In this document: piece by piece, positions 49,323 to 59,687 of the stretch | Position numbering within the stretch: the stretch's first letter is position 1 | How the letters are laid out: every line of letters starts with the position of its first letter | Assembly (NCBI RefSeq): GCF_023721835.1 | Contig: NZ_JAMKFE010000009.1 | Coordinates: 124,001-188,000 of the forward strand | Direction of reading: 5' to 3' | Length of the DNA: 64,000 nucleotides | Source of the DNA: Caldimonas mangrovi | Lineage (GTDB): Bacteria; Pseudomonadota; Gammaproteobacteria; Burkholderiales; Burkholderiaceae_C | Position numbers and translations under genes: made by a program | The notes under the pieces: generated by a model | Databases searched by the model: none | What the model saw: only the letters and a program-made list of their open reading frames with translations | What the model was told of the DNA's origin: nothing

Positions 49323-50133
49323 GCCTGTCCGGGCGTATGTCGCGCAGGATGGTGGTTGCGATCTCTTCGATGGACTTGTGCGTCGACGACAACCAGGAGA
49401 TGCCTTCGCGTCGCATCAACGCCTCGGCAGCGGCCACTTCATAGCGACAGTTCTCAAGGCTGGCGTACTTGCTGCCAGGCCGTCGCTCGTGCCGTATTTC
49501 GGCGAGCCGGTCCGGCGCGATCGTCAACCCGAAGCACTTCATCTTGTGCGGCACGAGCGACGACGGCAGGCAGTTGCGTTCGAAGTCCTCGGGAATCAGC
49601 GGGTAGTTCGCGGCTTTGATGCCGTGCTGCATTGCCAGATACAGCGACGTCGGCGTTTTGCCGCTGCGGCTTACGCCGACCAGAATCACGTCGGCTTCCT
49701 GCAGGTTTTTTGCCGATTGACCGTCATCGTGAGCCAACGAGAAGTTGATGGCCTCGATCCGGTTGTGATACTCCTGGCTCTTGGCGATGTCGGAAAATCG
49801 ACCCACGCGGTGGTTGGACTTCATCGCGAACTCGAGCTCGAGCGGTTCGACGAAGGTCATGAACATGTCGAGCACCAGGCCCTTGCACCCGAGCTTCACG
49901 ACCGACAGCACTTCTTCGTCGACGAGTGTCGTGAAGACGATCGGCTTGCGCCCTTCGACGTCCGCGGTTCGGTTGATCTCGTTGACCGCCTGATTCGCCT
50001 TTTCCACCGAGTCGATGAAAGGCATTCGGACGTGCCGAGGCTGGATGGCAAATTGTTTGAGAATCGAATTTCCAAACGTTTCGGCGGTGATGCCGGTGCC
50101 ATCGGAAACGAAAAAGACGGTGCGGGTAGGCAT
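49312..50133 (-). CDS. ppsR: Phosphoenolpyruvate synthase regulatory protein
   Basis: PpsR is a bifunctional DUF299 kinase/phosphorylase. It inactivates PEP synthase by ADP-dependent phosphorylation and restores it with phosphate. The 273-residue protein has the family's [16 protein letters not shown] start, the P-loop [19 protein letters not shown], and a C-terminal [15 protein letters not shown]. It is transcribed divergently from ppsA, its target, which is the standard arrangement. The start is set by ATG 50133. Confidence 0.95.
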   Translation of the reverse strand: MPTRTVFFVSDGTGITAETFGNSILKQFAIQPRHVRMPFIDSVEKANQAVNEINRTADVEGRKPIVFTTLVDEEVLSVVKLGCKGLVLDMFMTFVEPLELEFAMKSNHRVGRFSDIAKSQEYHNRIEAINFSLAHDDGQSAKNLQEADVILVGVSRSGKTPTSLYLAMQHGIKAANYPLIPEDFERNCLPSSLVPHKMKCFGLTIAPDRLAEIRHERRPGSKYASLENCRYEVAAAEALMRREGISWLSSTHKSIEEIATTILRDIRPDRLIY

Positions 50134-50339
50134 GTCGCGGATTGTTTAGCCTTTGTTCAGCGCCCGGCCGGAAAAGCCCCGTAGAATTCTCTGGATTACC
50201 TCTCGTCCATACGCATGCGCGCCACACCACACGAACCAGAATCCACAAAGTGGGTCGGCCAGCGTGCGCCTCGGCGGCCGGAAACGGCACCGCGCGGGGA
50301 CTCGGGAGCACCGGTTTCTCAACATCACGGAGCTTTCCC

Positions 50340-52739
<2,400 letters not shown>

Positions 52740-52760
52740 TTTCGCTTTTTCTTCCTTCCT

Positions 52761-52788
52761 GCAAATGGCTCCCACGGGAGCCATTTGC
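52761..52788 (+). terminator. Terminator after ppsA
   Basis: GCAAATGGCTCC (52761-52772) pairs with GGAGCCATTTGC (52777-52788) around a CACG loop. ATTTG follows, with only a poor T-run. The perfect 12-bp stem still makes a terminator likely. Confidence 0.65.
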
Positions 52789-52906
52789 ATTTGTGGCTCT
52801 AGGGTAAGTCCTGATCGGGCTTTCCTTCCGCGGAGCGGTTCTGTCAGAAAGGCGTAAGGCCCCCGCCAAGAATGGCTTGCAAGGTTCACGTAAAGAAAGG
52901 TTTCTA

Positions 52907-53203
52907 ATGCTGCTGCTGGCCTCGGCGGTCAAATTGATCGCGGAGATCGCCTTGCTGGCGTTCTTGGGGCAATGGGTGCTCGGTCTCATCGCCGGTCGTC
53001 ATCGTGAGACCAACCTGTTTTATCAGCTGCTGAGCATCCTGACCCGTCCTTTCGTGAAAGCGGCGCGATTCATCACGCCCAAGGTGGTGATCGACGCGCA
53101 TGTCCCGTTGGTGGCGTTCCTCCTGCTTTCAATTGCGTGGGTGGCGGCGACGCTGACGGTCATCAGCATCTGTATCGAGATCGGAGTGCAGGCATGTCGA
53201 TGA
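52907..53203 (+). CDS. Unknown small membrane protein
   Basis: This 98-residue protein matches no family I can name with certainty. It has two hydrophobic segments, LLLASAVKLIAEIALLAFLGQWVLGLI (2-28) and VPLVAFLLLSIAWVAATLTVISI (about 65-90). A basic loop RHRETNLFYQLLSILTRPFVKAARFITPKVVIDAH lies between them. The TRPFVK...ITP...D pattern is faintly like YggT, but too weak to assign. ATG 52907 follows AAGG. The stop overlaps the next gene by 10 bases, so the pair is probably an operon. Confidence 0.65.
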   Translation: MLLLASAVKLIAEIALLAFLGQWVLGLIAGRHRETNLFYQLLSILTRPFVKAARFITPKVVIDAHVPLVAFLLLSIAWVAATLTVISICIEIGVQACR

Positions 53204-53787
53204 ACACCGCGACGAGTTCGCGTCGCAGCCTTCGATACCGGCTTCTCAGGTGGCGGGCGATCCTGTGGCTCGTGGTCGGGCGCAATGCCCGGGCGCGGGC
53301 GCTGTTCGATCGCATGCTCGACGAATATCCGGGCGATGCCTATGGGTTGTCGAGCAGGGGCCACCTGCTGGCAAGCTCCGGGAGGCGCGACGCGGCCCTG
53401 GCCGATTACCGAGAACTGACCAGTCGGCATCCACAGCACAGCGCCGCAGCCTGGTTCAACCAAGCCTTCCTGCTCGATGAGGCCGGCCGCTATGACGAGG
53501 CGGAGCAGTGCTTCCGCCGGGCGGTCGAACTCGATCCGAAGCTTGATCGTGCATGGTACGGCCTGGGTCTGGTGCTTATCCGTGCGCACCGCTTTGACGA
53601 AGCCGTTGCGGCCCTGAAACGCAACACCGAACTGCAGCCCATGAGTCCGTACGCCTGGTACCAACTGGCGCGGGTCCATGTGGATCGTCACGAGCCCGAA
53701 GAGGCGACGAAGATCATTCGCCATCTCAAGGGTTTCGAGCCCAAGGTCGCAGCTCAGCTCGAGCGCGAAACGGGCTTGGCCGTGTGA
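53194..53787 (+). CDS. Tetratricopeptide repeat protein
   Basis: The 197-residue protein has a short basic N-terminus (RRSLRYRLLRWRAILWLVVGRNARARALFDRML) and then at least three TPRs. Examples are YGLSSRGHLLASSGRRDAALADYREL, AAWFNQAFLLDEAGRYDEAEQCFRRAVELDPK and AWYGLGLVLIRAHRFDEAVAALKRNTELQP. A hydrophobic stretch (AILWLVVG) is too short for a secure membrane helix. TPR proteins usually scaffold partners. The linkage to the membrane protein (10-base overlap) suggests these two act together. Function is not assigned. Confidence 0.75.
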   Translation: MSMNTATSSRRSLRYRLLRWRAILWLVVGRNARARALFDRMLDEYPGDAYGLSSRGHLLASSGRRDAALADYRELTSRHPQHSAAAWFNQAFLLDEAGRYDEAEQCFRRAVELDPKLDRAWYGLGLVLIRAHRFDEAVAALKRNTELQPMSPYAWYQLARVHVDRHEPEEATKIIRHLKGFEPKVAAQLERETGLAV

Positions 53788-53927
53788 CGTGGCGGCTGGC
53801 TGCACCGGCGACGGTGCGGCGGCCGCCCAGCGACAGCCCGGCTGCAGGTTTGCAAAGGAGACGCAAGCGGGCTGTTTTCGTGCTTCGGGTTCACCGCCCG
53901 GGGTGTGCATCAGAGGAGACCACTGCC

Positions 53928-54185
53928 ATGCAGTTGACGAGCAAGCATGAGGAGTACTGGCGAAAGAACTTGAGGATCACCGGCATCTTGCTGGCCCTGT
54001 GGTTCTTCGTCACCTTCGTGATCGGCTATTTCGCACGGGATCTGAATTTCAGCTTCTTCGGCTGGCCATTCAGCTTTTGGGTCGGCGCGCAAGGTGCGCT
54101 GATCGTCTATGTCGTGATCATCTGGTTCTATGCACGGTACATGAACCGGCTGGATCAGGAACACGGCGTTGCCGAGGAGGAATGA
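53928..54185 (+). CDS. DUF4212 small subunit of sodium/solute symporter
   Basis: The 85-residue protein has two membrane helices (ITGILLALWFFVTFVIGYF and FWVGAQGALIVYVVIIWFYA). The DUF4212 signature RDLNFSFFGWPFSFWVGAQGA is present. The family is almost always encoded directly before a VC_2705-type symporter, as here, and is thought to be its accessory subunit. ATG 53928 follows GAGGAG, 9 bases away. The stop overlaps the AUG region of the next gene. Confidence 0.87.
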   Translation: MQLTSKHEEYWRKNLRITGILLALWFFVTFVIGYFARDLNFSFFGWPFSFWVGAQGALIVYVVIIWFYARYMNRLDQEHGVAEEE

Positions 54186-54187
54186 GC

Positions 54188-56305
54188 ATGGCTGGATTCT
54201 CACCCGCCGCAAGCGGCACATCGGGGGCAGCGGCCAATGCCGCGTTCAAGAAGCAGCTCAACAAGGTGTACGGCTGGTACACCGGCGGCTTCGTCATCTT
54301 CGTGGTCGTCCTCGCCATCCTCGAGCAGATGGGGCTGCCGCGGAACTGGATCGGTTTCATCTTCCTGCTCGCGACCGTGGCCCTGTATGCCGGCATCGGC
54401 ATCATGAGTCGCACCAGCGACGCCGCCGAGTACTACGTGGCAGGCCGCCGGGTGCCGGCGATCTACAACGGCATGGCGACCGGTGCCGACTGGATGTCGG
54501 CGGCCTCCTTCATCGGCATGGCCGGCACGCTCTACCTCACCGGCTACAACGGCCTGGCCTTCATCATGGGCTGGACCGGCGGCTACTGCCTGGTCGCGCT
54601 GTTCCTCGCGCCCTTCCTTCGCAAGTTCGGGCAGTTCACGATTCCTGACTTCCTGGGGGCACGGTACGGCGGCAATCTGGCCCGCTTCATCGGCATCTGT
54701 GCGGCGATCCTGTGCTCCTTCACCTACGTGGTGGCGCAGATCTACGGGGTGGGCATCATCACTGCACGCTTGTCCGGCCTGGCATTCGAGATCGGCATCT
54801 TTGTCGGTCTGGGCGGCATTCTGGTGTGTTCCTTCCTCGGCGGCATGCGTGCCGTCACCTGGACGCAGGTCGCCCAGTACATCATCCTGATCATTGCCTA
54901 CCTCCTCCCGGTGGTCTGGCTGTCGGTCAAGCAGACCAGCGTGCCGGTGCCGCAGGCCATCTACGGCTACCAGCTCGAGAAGGTATCTGCGGCGGAGAAG
55001 CGGCTGCGTGAGGACCCGAAGGAACTCGAAGTCATCGAGCTGTTCAAGCAGCAGGCCGCCGCGGCCGACGCCAAGCTGAAGGACGTGCCGGCCGCGATGG
55101 CGGCCGACAAGGCTGCTGCCGAGCAGAAGCTGGCCGACCTGAAGGCACAGAACGCCGCCCTGGCAGACATTCAAGCGGCGGAAAAGGCACTTGCCGGCTT
55201 GCCGCAGACGGAAGCTGACGCCCGCAAGGCCTATACCGCGGCGAAGACGGGGGCCGAAGGACGTGCCAAGCCGCTGGCCGGCATGCCGGCCCATGCACAG
55301 ATCTTCGCAGGAGACCCGAACGGAGACGCGGCAGCGCAAAAAGCGTTCGACACGTCGCGGCGGAACTTCCTGGCGCTGATCTTCTGTCTGATGGTCGGTA
55401 CTGCGGCCCTGCCACACATCTTGATGCGCTACTACACGACGCCATCGGTGAAGCAGGCCCGCGAGTCGGTGTTCTGGTCGTTGTTCTTCATCTTCTTGCT
55501 GTATTTCACCGCGCCTGCGCTGGCCGTGCTCGTCAAGTACGAGATCTTCACGGCGCTGGTCGGTACGCCGTTCGACAGATTGCCTGACTGGATCGCTGCC
55601 TGGAACAAGGTCGACCCGGCGCTGCTGTCGGTGACCGACATCAACAAGGACGGCATCTTCCAGCTCGGCGAGATGAAGATCGGTGGCGACATCATCGTGC
55701 TGGCGACGCCCGCGATCGGCGGCCTGCCGTACGTGGTTTCGGGCATGGTCGCTGCGGGCGGCCTGGCGGCTGCGTTGTCGACTGCCGACGGCCTGCTGCT
55801 GACGATCGCCAATGCGCTGTCGCACGACCTGTACTACAAGATGATCGACCCGAACGCACCCACCTCCCGCCGCGTCATGATCTCCAAGATCCTGCTGCTG
55901 GTGGTGGCCCTGTGCGCTGCATACGTGGCAGCGCAGAAGCCGGCGGACATCCTGTTCTTGGTCTCTGCGGCGTTCTCGTTTGCTGCGGCAGCGTTCTTCC
56001 CGGCGCTCGTGCTCGGCATCTTCTGGAAACGGGCTTCGAGCATCGGCGCGGTGTTGGGCATGGTCAGCGGCCTGGGCATCACCTTCTACTACATGGCGAC
56101 GACCCAGCCCTGGCTGCGCAGCATCTTCGGCGTCACCTCGCCGGTCGAACTGTGGTTCGACATCCAGCCGATTTCGGCCGGCGTCTTCGGCGTGCCGCTG
56201 GGCTTCGCGGTCATCGTGCTGGTGAGCCTGGTGACCCCGGCACCGAAGAAGGACGTTCAGGAGCTGGTCGAACACGTCCGCTATCCGAACCTCAAGTCGG
56301 CCTGA
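54188..56305 (+). CDS. Sodium:solute symporter (VC_2705-type) with long inserted loop
   Basis: This is a 705-residue SSS-family transporter, longer than the usual 550-600. Signatures are [63 protein letters not shown] and [33 protein letters not shown]. Residues about 247-390, between two membrane helices, are an Ala/Lys/Glu-rich loop predicted to be coiled coil. An EF-hand-like [12 protein letters not shown] lies at 484-495. The start is ATG 54188, since GAGGAGG is 7 bases upstream; ATG 54182 is too close. Acetate or a related monocarboxylate is a plausible substrate, by family only. Confidence 0.88.
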   Translation: MAGFSPAASGTSGAAANAAFKKQLNKVYGWYTGGFVIFVVVLAILEQMGLPRNWIGFIFLLATVALYAGIGIMSRTSDAAEYYVAGRRVPAIYNGMATGADWMSAASFIGMAGTLYLTGYNGLAFIMGWTGGYCLVALFLAPFLRKFGQFTIPDFLGARYGGNLARFIGICAAILCSFTYVVAQIYGVGIITARLSGLAFEIGIFVGLGGILVCSFLGGMRAVTWTQVAQYIILIIAYLLPVVWLSVKQTSVPVPQAIYGYQLEKVSAAEKRLREDPKELEVIELFKQQAAAADAKLKDVPAAMAADKAAAEQKLADLKAQNAALADIQAAEKALAGLPQTEADARKAYTAAKTGAEGRAKPLAGMPAHAQIFAGDPNGDAAAQKAFDTSRRNFLALIFCLMVGTAALPHILMRYYTTPSVKQARESVFWSLFFIFLLYFTAPALAVLVKYEIFTALVGTPFDRLPDWIAAWNKVDPALLSVTDINKDGIFQLGEMKIGGDIIVLATPAIGGLPYVVSGMVAAGGLAAALSTADGLLLTIANALSHDLYYKMIDPNAPTSRRVMISKILLLVVALCAAYVAAQKPADILFLVSAAFSFAAAAFFPALVLGIFWKRASSIGAVLGMVSGLGITFYYMATTQPWLRSIFGVTSPVELWFDIQPISAGVFGVPLGFAVIVLVSLVTPAPKKDVQELVEHVRYPNLKSA

Positions 56306-56354
56306 CACCGACGCGCGCACCCCTGGCCGCCCGAGTTTGAAGGCGGCTCCTGAG

Positions 56355-56382
56355 GCCCGCTCCACCCGGAGCGGGCTTTTTT
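56355..56382 (+). terminator. Terminator after the symporter
   Basis: GCCCGCTCC (56355-56363) pairs with GGAGCGGGC (56368-56376) around an ACCC loop, followed by six T residues (56377-56382). Confidence 0.92.
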
Positions 56383-56395
56383 GCTTCCGATGCGC

Positions 56396-56401
56396 TATAC
56401 T
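56396..56401 (+). promoter_or_regulatory. Candidate -10 for the rpsF operon
   Basis: TATACT lies right after the symporter terminator and 143 bases before the rpsF ATG. No convincing -35 is seen at standard spacing. Confidence 0.35.
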
Positions 56402-56543
56402 TTCGGGCTTTCCTTGCCGCACCCGGTATTGCTTGTGCCTTGTCGTTCCCCTGAAGGGAGGACGGGTCTGCCAAGCGATGCGACGCCCCGGGGCGGCTTC
56501 ATGCGCGGCGATTTCTCGTCGCGTGAACCCACAAGGAGTGTCG

Positions 56544-56906
56544 ATGCGTCACTATGAAATCATTTTGCTGATCCATCCGGATCAAAGCGAGCAGGTCAAC
56601 GCCATGGTCGAGCGCTACAAGGGCGCCGTGACCGCGGCCGGTGGCAAGGTCCACCGCGTGGAAGACTGGGGCCGCCGTCAGCTGGCCTACATGATCCAGA
56701 AGCTTGCAAAAGCCCATTACATCTGCATCAACATCGAATGCAGCAAGGAAACGCTGGAAGAGCTCGAGACCGGCTTCCGCTTCAACGACGCCGTGCTGCG
56801 CCATCTGACGGTGCAGAAGAGCAAGGCCGAAACCACTCCGTCCGTCATGATGAAGATGGTGGAGAAGGAAGAAGCCAAGAAGGCGCAACAGGAAACTACG
56901 GCTTAA
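56544..56906 (+). CDS. rpsF: 30S ribosomal protein S6
   Basis: S6 is a 30S platform protein that pairs with S18. The 120-residue protein has [48 protein letters not shown] and a Glu-rich C-terminus. AAGGAG precedes the ATG. It leads the conserved rpsF-priB-rpsR-rplI operon. Confidence 0.97.
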   Translation: MRHYEIILLIHPDQSEQVNAMVERYKGAVTAAGGKVHRVEDWGRRQLAYMIQKLAKAHYICINIECSKETLEELETGFRFNDAVLRHLTVQKSKAETTPSVMMKMVEKEEAKKAQQETTA

Positions 56907-56943
56907 AGGTGTTCGCGGCCGTTCGCCTGCACGACCTCGCTGA

Positions 56944-57225
56944 ATGAACCGCCTGGTTCTGACCGCGGCGATCGTCGAACGCAGTGCGATGCGCTACACG
57001 CCCGCCGGCCTTGCGGCCCTGGACCTGCGCCTGGCGCACGAGTCGATGGCTGCGGAAGCCGGGCACCAACGACAGGTTCGCATGGAACTGAGGTCGGTGG
57101 TGATCGGGCCGATGGCGGAGCAACTGAACCGTGTGGAACTGGGCGTCGCCCGGGATTTCGCCGGTTTCCTCGCTTCGCAGCGCAACGGCCGAGGTGTGGT
57201 GTTTCACATCACCGAGCTGCCCTAG
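56944..57225 (+). CDS. priB: Primosomal replication protein PriB
   Basis: PriB is an OB-fold single-strand DNA-binding protein in PriA-dependent replication restart. The 93-residue protein has NRLVLTAAIVERSAMRYTPAGLAALDLRLAHES, QVRMELRSVVIGPMA and FAGFLASQRNGRGVVFHITEL. Its position between rpsF and rpsR is diagnostic. The Shine-Dalgarno is weak; no start other than 56944 fits. Confidence 0.93.
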   Translation: MNRLVLTAAIVERSAMRYTPAGLAALDLRLAHESMAAEAGHQRQVRMELRSVVIGPMAEQLNRVELGVARDFAGFLASQRNGRGVVFHITELP

Positions 57226-57271
57226 AACGTTCGTTTTGTATTCGGATCGATAGACATTTAAGGAGGTCATC

Positions 57272-57556
57272 ATGCCCCCGCCCCGTGGTAAGTTTTCCAA
57301 GGACCGTAAAGGCAAGCGCAACCAGCAATCGCTGCTGTTCAAGCGCAAGCGCTTCTGCCGCTTCACCGTCGCCGGTGTTGAAGAGATCGACTACAAGGAT
57401 GTCGACACGCTGCGTGACTTCGTCGGCGAGAACGGCAAGATCATCCCGGCCCGCCTGACCGGCACCCGTGCGATCTACCAGCGCCAGCTGTCCACCGCGA
57501 TCAAGCGTGCCCGCTTCCTCGCCATGCTGCCGTACAGCGACCAGCACAAGGTCTGA
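57272..57556 (+). CDS. rpsR: 30S ribosomal protein S18
   Basis: S18 binds S6 in the 30S platform. The 94-residue protein has [27 protein letters not shown] and [34 protein letters not shown], with the universal RRKFCRF-like motif. A near-perfect Shine-Dalgarno AAGGAGGT (57260-57267) precedes the ATG. It lies 11 bases before rplI. Confidence 0.97.
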   Translation: MPPPRGKFSKDRKGKRNQQSLLFKRKRFCRFTVAGVEEIDYKDVDTLRDFVGENGKIIPARLTGTRAIYQRQLSTAIKRARFLAMLPYSDQHKV

Positions 57557-57567
57557 GGAGCCAGAAC

Positions 57568-58020
57568 ATGCAAGTGATCCTGCTCGAAAAAGTGGCCAAC
57601 CTCGGCAACCTCGGTGATGTCGTCAAGGTCAAGGACGGCTACGCGCGCAACTACCTGATCCCGACTGGCCATGCCCGTCGCGCGACGGAAGCCGCCATCA
57701 AGCAGTTCGAAGCCAAGCGCGCCGAACTCGAGAAGGCCGCCGCCGACAAGCTGGGCGCTGCCCAAGCGCAAGGCGAGAAGCTGGCTGGCAAGACGGTCCA
57801 GATCGCGCAGAAGGCCGGTGTCGACGGCCGCCTGTTCGGCTCTGTGACCAACTTCGACATCGCTCAAGGCCTGGCCAAGCTGGGCTTCGAAGTGGCCAAG
57901 TCGCAGGTGCGGCTGCCCAACGGTCCGGTGAAGACCGTCGGCGAGCACCCGGTGTCGGTGGCACTGCACACCGACGTCGTCGTCGACATCACCGTCAACG
58001 TGGTGGCCGAAGCCGACTGA
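57568..58020 (+). CDS. rplI: 50S ribosomal protein L9
   Basis: L9 is the elongated 50S protein that helps hold reading frame. The 150-residue protein has the N-terminal signature [36 protein letters not shown], a long Ala/Lys/Glu helix, and a C-terminal domain with [14 protein letters not shown] strong terminator follows. Confidence 0.97.
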   Translation: MQVILLEKVANLGNLGDVVKVKDGYARNYLIPTGHARRATEAAIKQFEAKRAELEKAAADKLGAAQAQGEKLAGKTVQIAQKAGVDGRLFGSVTNFDIAQGLAKLGFEVAKSQVRLPNGPVKTVGEHPVSVALHTDVVVDITVNVVAEAD

Positions 58021-58047
58021 AGCCGGCAGCGGCGTTGTTCCGCGATG

Positions 58048-58082
58048 AAGGCCGGTCGAAAGACCGGCCTTTTGTCTTTTTT
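58048..58082 (+). terminator. Terminator after rplI
   Basis: AAGGCCGGTC (58048-58057) and GACCGGCCTT (58062-58071) enclose a GAAA loop, followed by TTGTCTTTTTT. It closes the rpsF operon and leaves dnaB with its own promoter. Confidence 0.93.
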
Positions 58083-58127
58083 CATGGCGTCGGAGTTGTC
58101 CTCCGCCGTCCCCTGGCTGTCCAGCGG

Positions 58128-58136
58128 TTTTCCACA
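58128..58136. promoter_or_regulatory. DnaA-box-like 9-mer upstream of dnaB
   Basis: TTTTCCACA matches the relaxed DnaA-box consensus TTWTNCACA. It lies 49 bases before the dnaB ATG, in a 102-base promoter region. A single box could be chance or a DnaA-controlled promoter. Confidence 0.3.
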
Positions 58137-58184
58137 GACTTGTCCCTTGCCTTGGGCGGGGGGCCGCCCTAATCTTCGTCGCTT

Positions 58185-59612
58185 ATGTCTGCCATTCTGA
58201 GCGGTTCAGAGTTTTCCGGGGCCCCACGGCGGGTCGACGACGAAGTTGCACGCCTGCGCGTGCCGCCGCACTCGATCGAGGCTGAGCAGAGCGTGCTCGG
58301 TGGCCTGCTGCTCGACAATGGCGCCTGGGACCGTGCCGGCGATCTGCTCACAGACAGCGACTTCTATCGGTTCGAGCACCGCATGATCTACGCGGCGATC
58401 GGCAACCTGATCAACGCGACCAAGCCTGCCGACGTGATCACTGTCTACGAACAGCTGCAGAGCCTCGGCAAGGCGGACGAATGCGGCGGGCTGCAGTACC
58501 TGAACGCGCTCGCCCAAAGCGTGCCGAGCGCCGCCAACCTGCGCCGCTACGCCGAGATCGTCCGAGAGCGCGCCGTGCTGCGCAAACTGGTCGCCGCCAG
58601 CGACGAGATCGCGACGGCCGCCTTCAACCCTCAGGGGCGGCCGGTCTCGCAGATCCTCGACGAGGCCGAGGGCAAGATCTTCAAGATCGGCGAGGAAGGC
58701 TCGCGCTCCAAGCAGGGCTTTCACTCGATGGACTCGCTGGTGGTCGACCTGCTCGACCGCGTGCAGGAGCTGGCCGAGAACGGCGCGGAAGACGTGACCG
58801 GCGTTCGCACCGGCTTCTTCGACCTGGACCGCATGACGGCGGGGCTGCAGCCGGGCGACCTGATCGTCCTCGCTGCCCGCCCGTCGATGGGCAAGACGGC
58901 CTTTGCGCTCAACATCGGTGAGCATGTCGCGGTGAGCGAAGGCTTGCCGGTGGTGGTGTTCTCGATGGAAATGGGGGCTTCACAGCTCGCGCTGCGTGTG
59001 GTCGGCTCCCTAGGCCGCATCGACCAACAGCACCTGCGCACCGGTGCATTGCGCGACGACGAATGGTCGCGCCTTTCCGAGGCGGTCGAGAAGCTGCGCA
59101 ATGCCAGCATTTTCATCGACGAGACCCCCGGCCTGTCACCGAGCGAGCTGCGCGCCCGCGCGCGACGGCAGGCGCGGCAATGCGGGCAGCTGGGCCTGAT
59201 CATCGTCGACTATCTGCAGCTGATGAGCGGCAGCGGCGGGGCCAGCGAAGAAAACCGGGCCACCGTGATCGGCGAGATCTCGCGCGGCCTCAAAGCGCTG
59301 GCCAAGGAGCTGCGCTGCCCGGTGATCGCGCTGTCGCAGCTGAACCGCAGTGTCGAAACCCGCACCGACAAGCGTCCGATGATGAGTGACCTGCGCGAAT
59401 CCGGCGCCATCGAGCAGGACGCGGACGTCATCATGTTCATCTACCGCGACGAGTACTACACCAAGGAAGCCTGCAAGGAGCCCGGGGTGTCGGAGATCAT
59501 CATCGGCAAGCAGCGTAACGGCCCTGTCGGGACGGTGAAGCTCGCCTTCCTGAAGCCGTTGACGAAGTTCGAGAACCTGGCGCCGGGCAGCTTCGGCGGC
59601 GACGAATACTGA
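58185..59612 (+). CDS. dnaB: Replicative DNA helicase DnaB
   Basis: DnaB is the hexameric 5'-to-3' fork helicase. The 475-residue protein has the N-terminal primase-interacting domain (PPHSIEAEQSVLGGLLLDN), a linker, and the RecA-like C-terminal domain. Walker A is ARPSMGKT with Lys237, and further motifs are VVFSMEMGASQLALR, LIIVDYLQLMSG, LSQLNRSVETRTDKRPMMSDLRESGAIEQDAD and GPVGTVKLAF. Intein insertion, sometimes found in DnaB, is absent. The N-terminus has about 20 extra residues (SEFSGAPRRVDDEVARLR). Confidence 0.97.
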   Translation: MSAILSGSEFSGAPRRVDDEVARLRVPPHSIEAEQSVLGGLLLDNGAWDRAGDLLTDSDFYRFEHRMIYAAIGNLINATKPADVITVYEQLQSLGKADECGGLQYLNALAQSVPSAANLRRYAEIVRERAVLRKLVAASDEIATAAFNPQGRPVSQILDEAEGKIFKIGEEGSRSKQGFHSMDSLVVDLLDRVQELAENGAEDVTGVRTGFFDLDRMTAGLQPGDLIVLAARPSMGKTAFALNIGEHVAVSEGLPVVVFSMEMGASQLALRVVGSLGRIDQQHLRTGALRDDEWSRLSEAVEKLRNASIFIDETPGLSPSELRARARRQARQCGQLGLIIVDYLQLMSGSGGASEENRATVIGEISRGLKALAKELRCPVIALSQLNRSVETRTDKRPMMSDLRESGAIEQDADVIMFIYRDEYYTKEACKEPGVSEIIIGKQRNGPVGTVKLAFLKPLTKFENLAPGSFGGDEY

Positions 59613-59634
59613 GCGTTGCGATCGCTCCCGGACA

Positions 59635-59669
59635 AGAAAAAAGCGGCTCCCTCGGAGCCGCTTTCTTTT
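59635..59669. terminator. Bidirectional terminator between dnaB and phoH
   Basis: AAGCGGCTCC (59641-59650) pairs with GGAGCCGCTT (59654-59663) around CTC. It is flanked by an A-run on the left and TCTTTT on the right, so it works for both convergent genes. Confidence 0.9.
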
Positions 59670-59687
59670 CGGCCGACGTGGCCTTGC

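Noticed and set aside
54200-56422. Long reverse-strand open frame (740 codons)
   Set aside because: It is the antisense shadow of the symporter gene, with His/Arg/Gln-rich composition and no recognisable domain.
58083-58184. Replication origin
   Set aside because: A single DnaA-box-like 9-mer, no AT-rich region, and no dnaA/dnaN/parAB neighbours.
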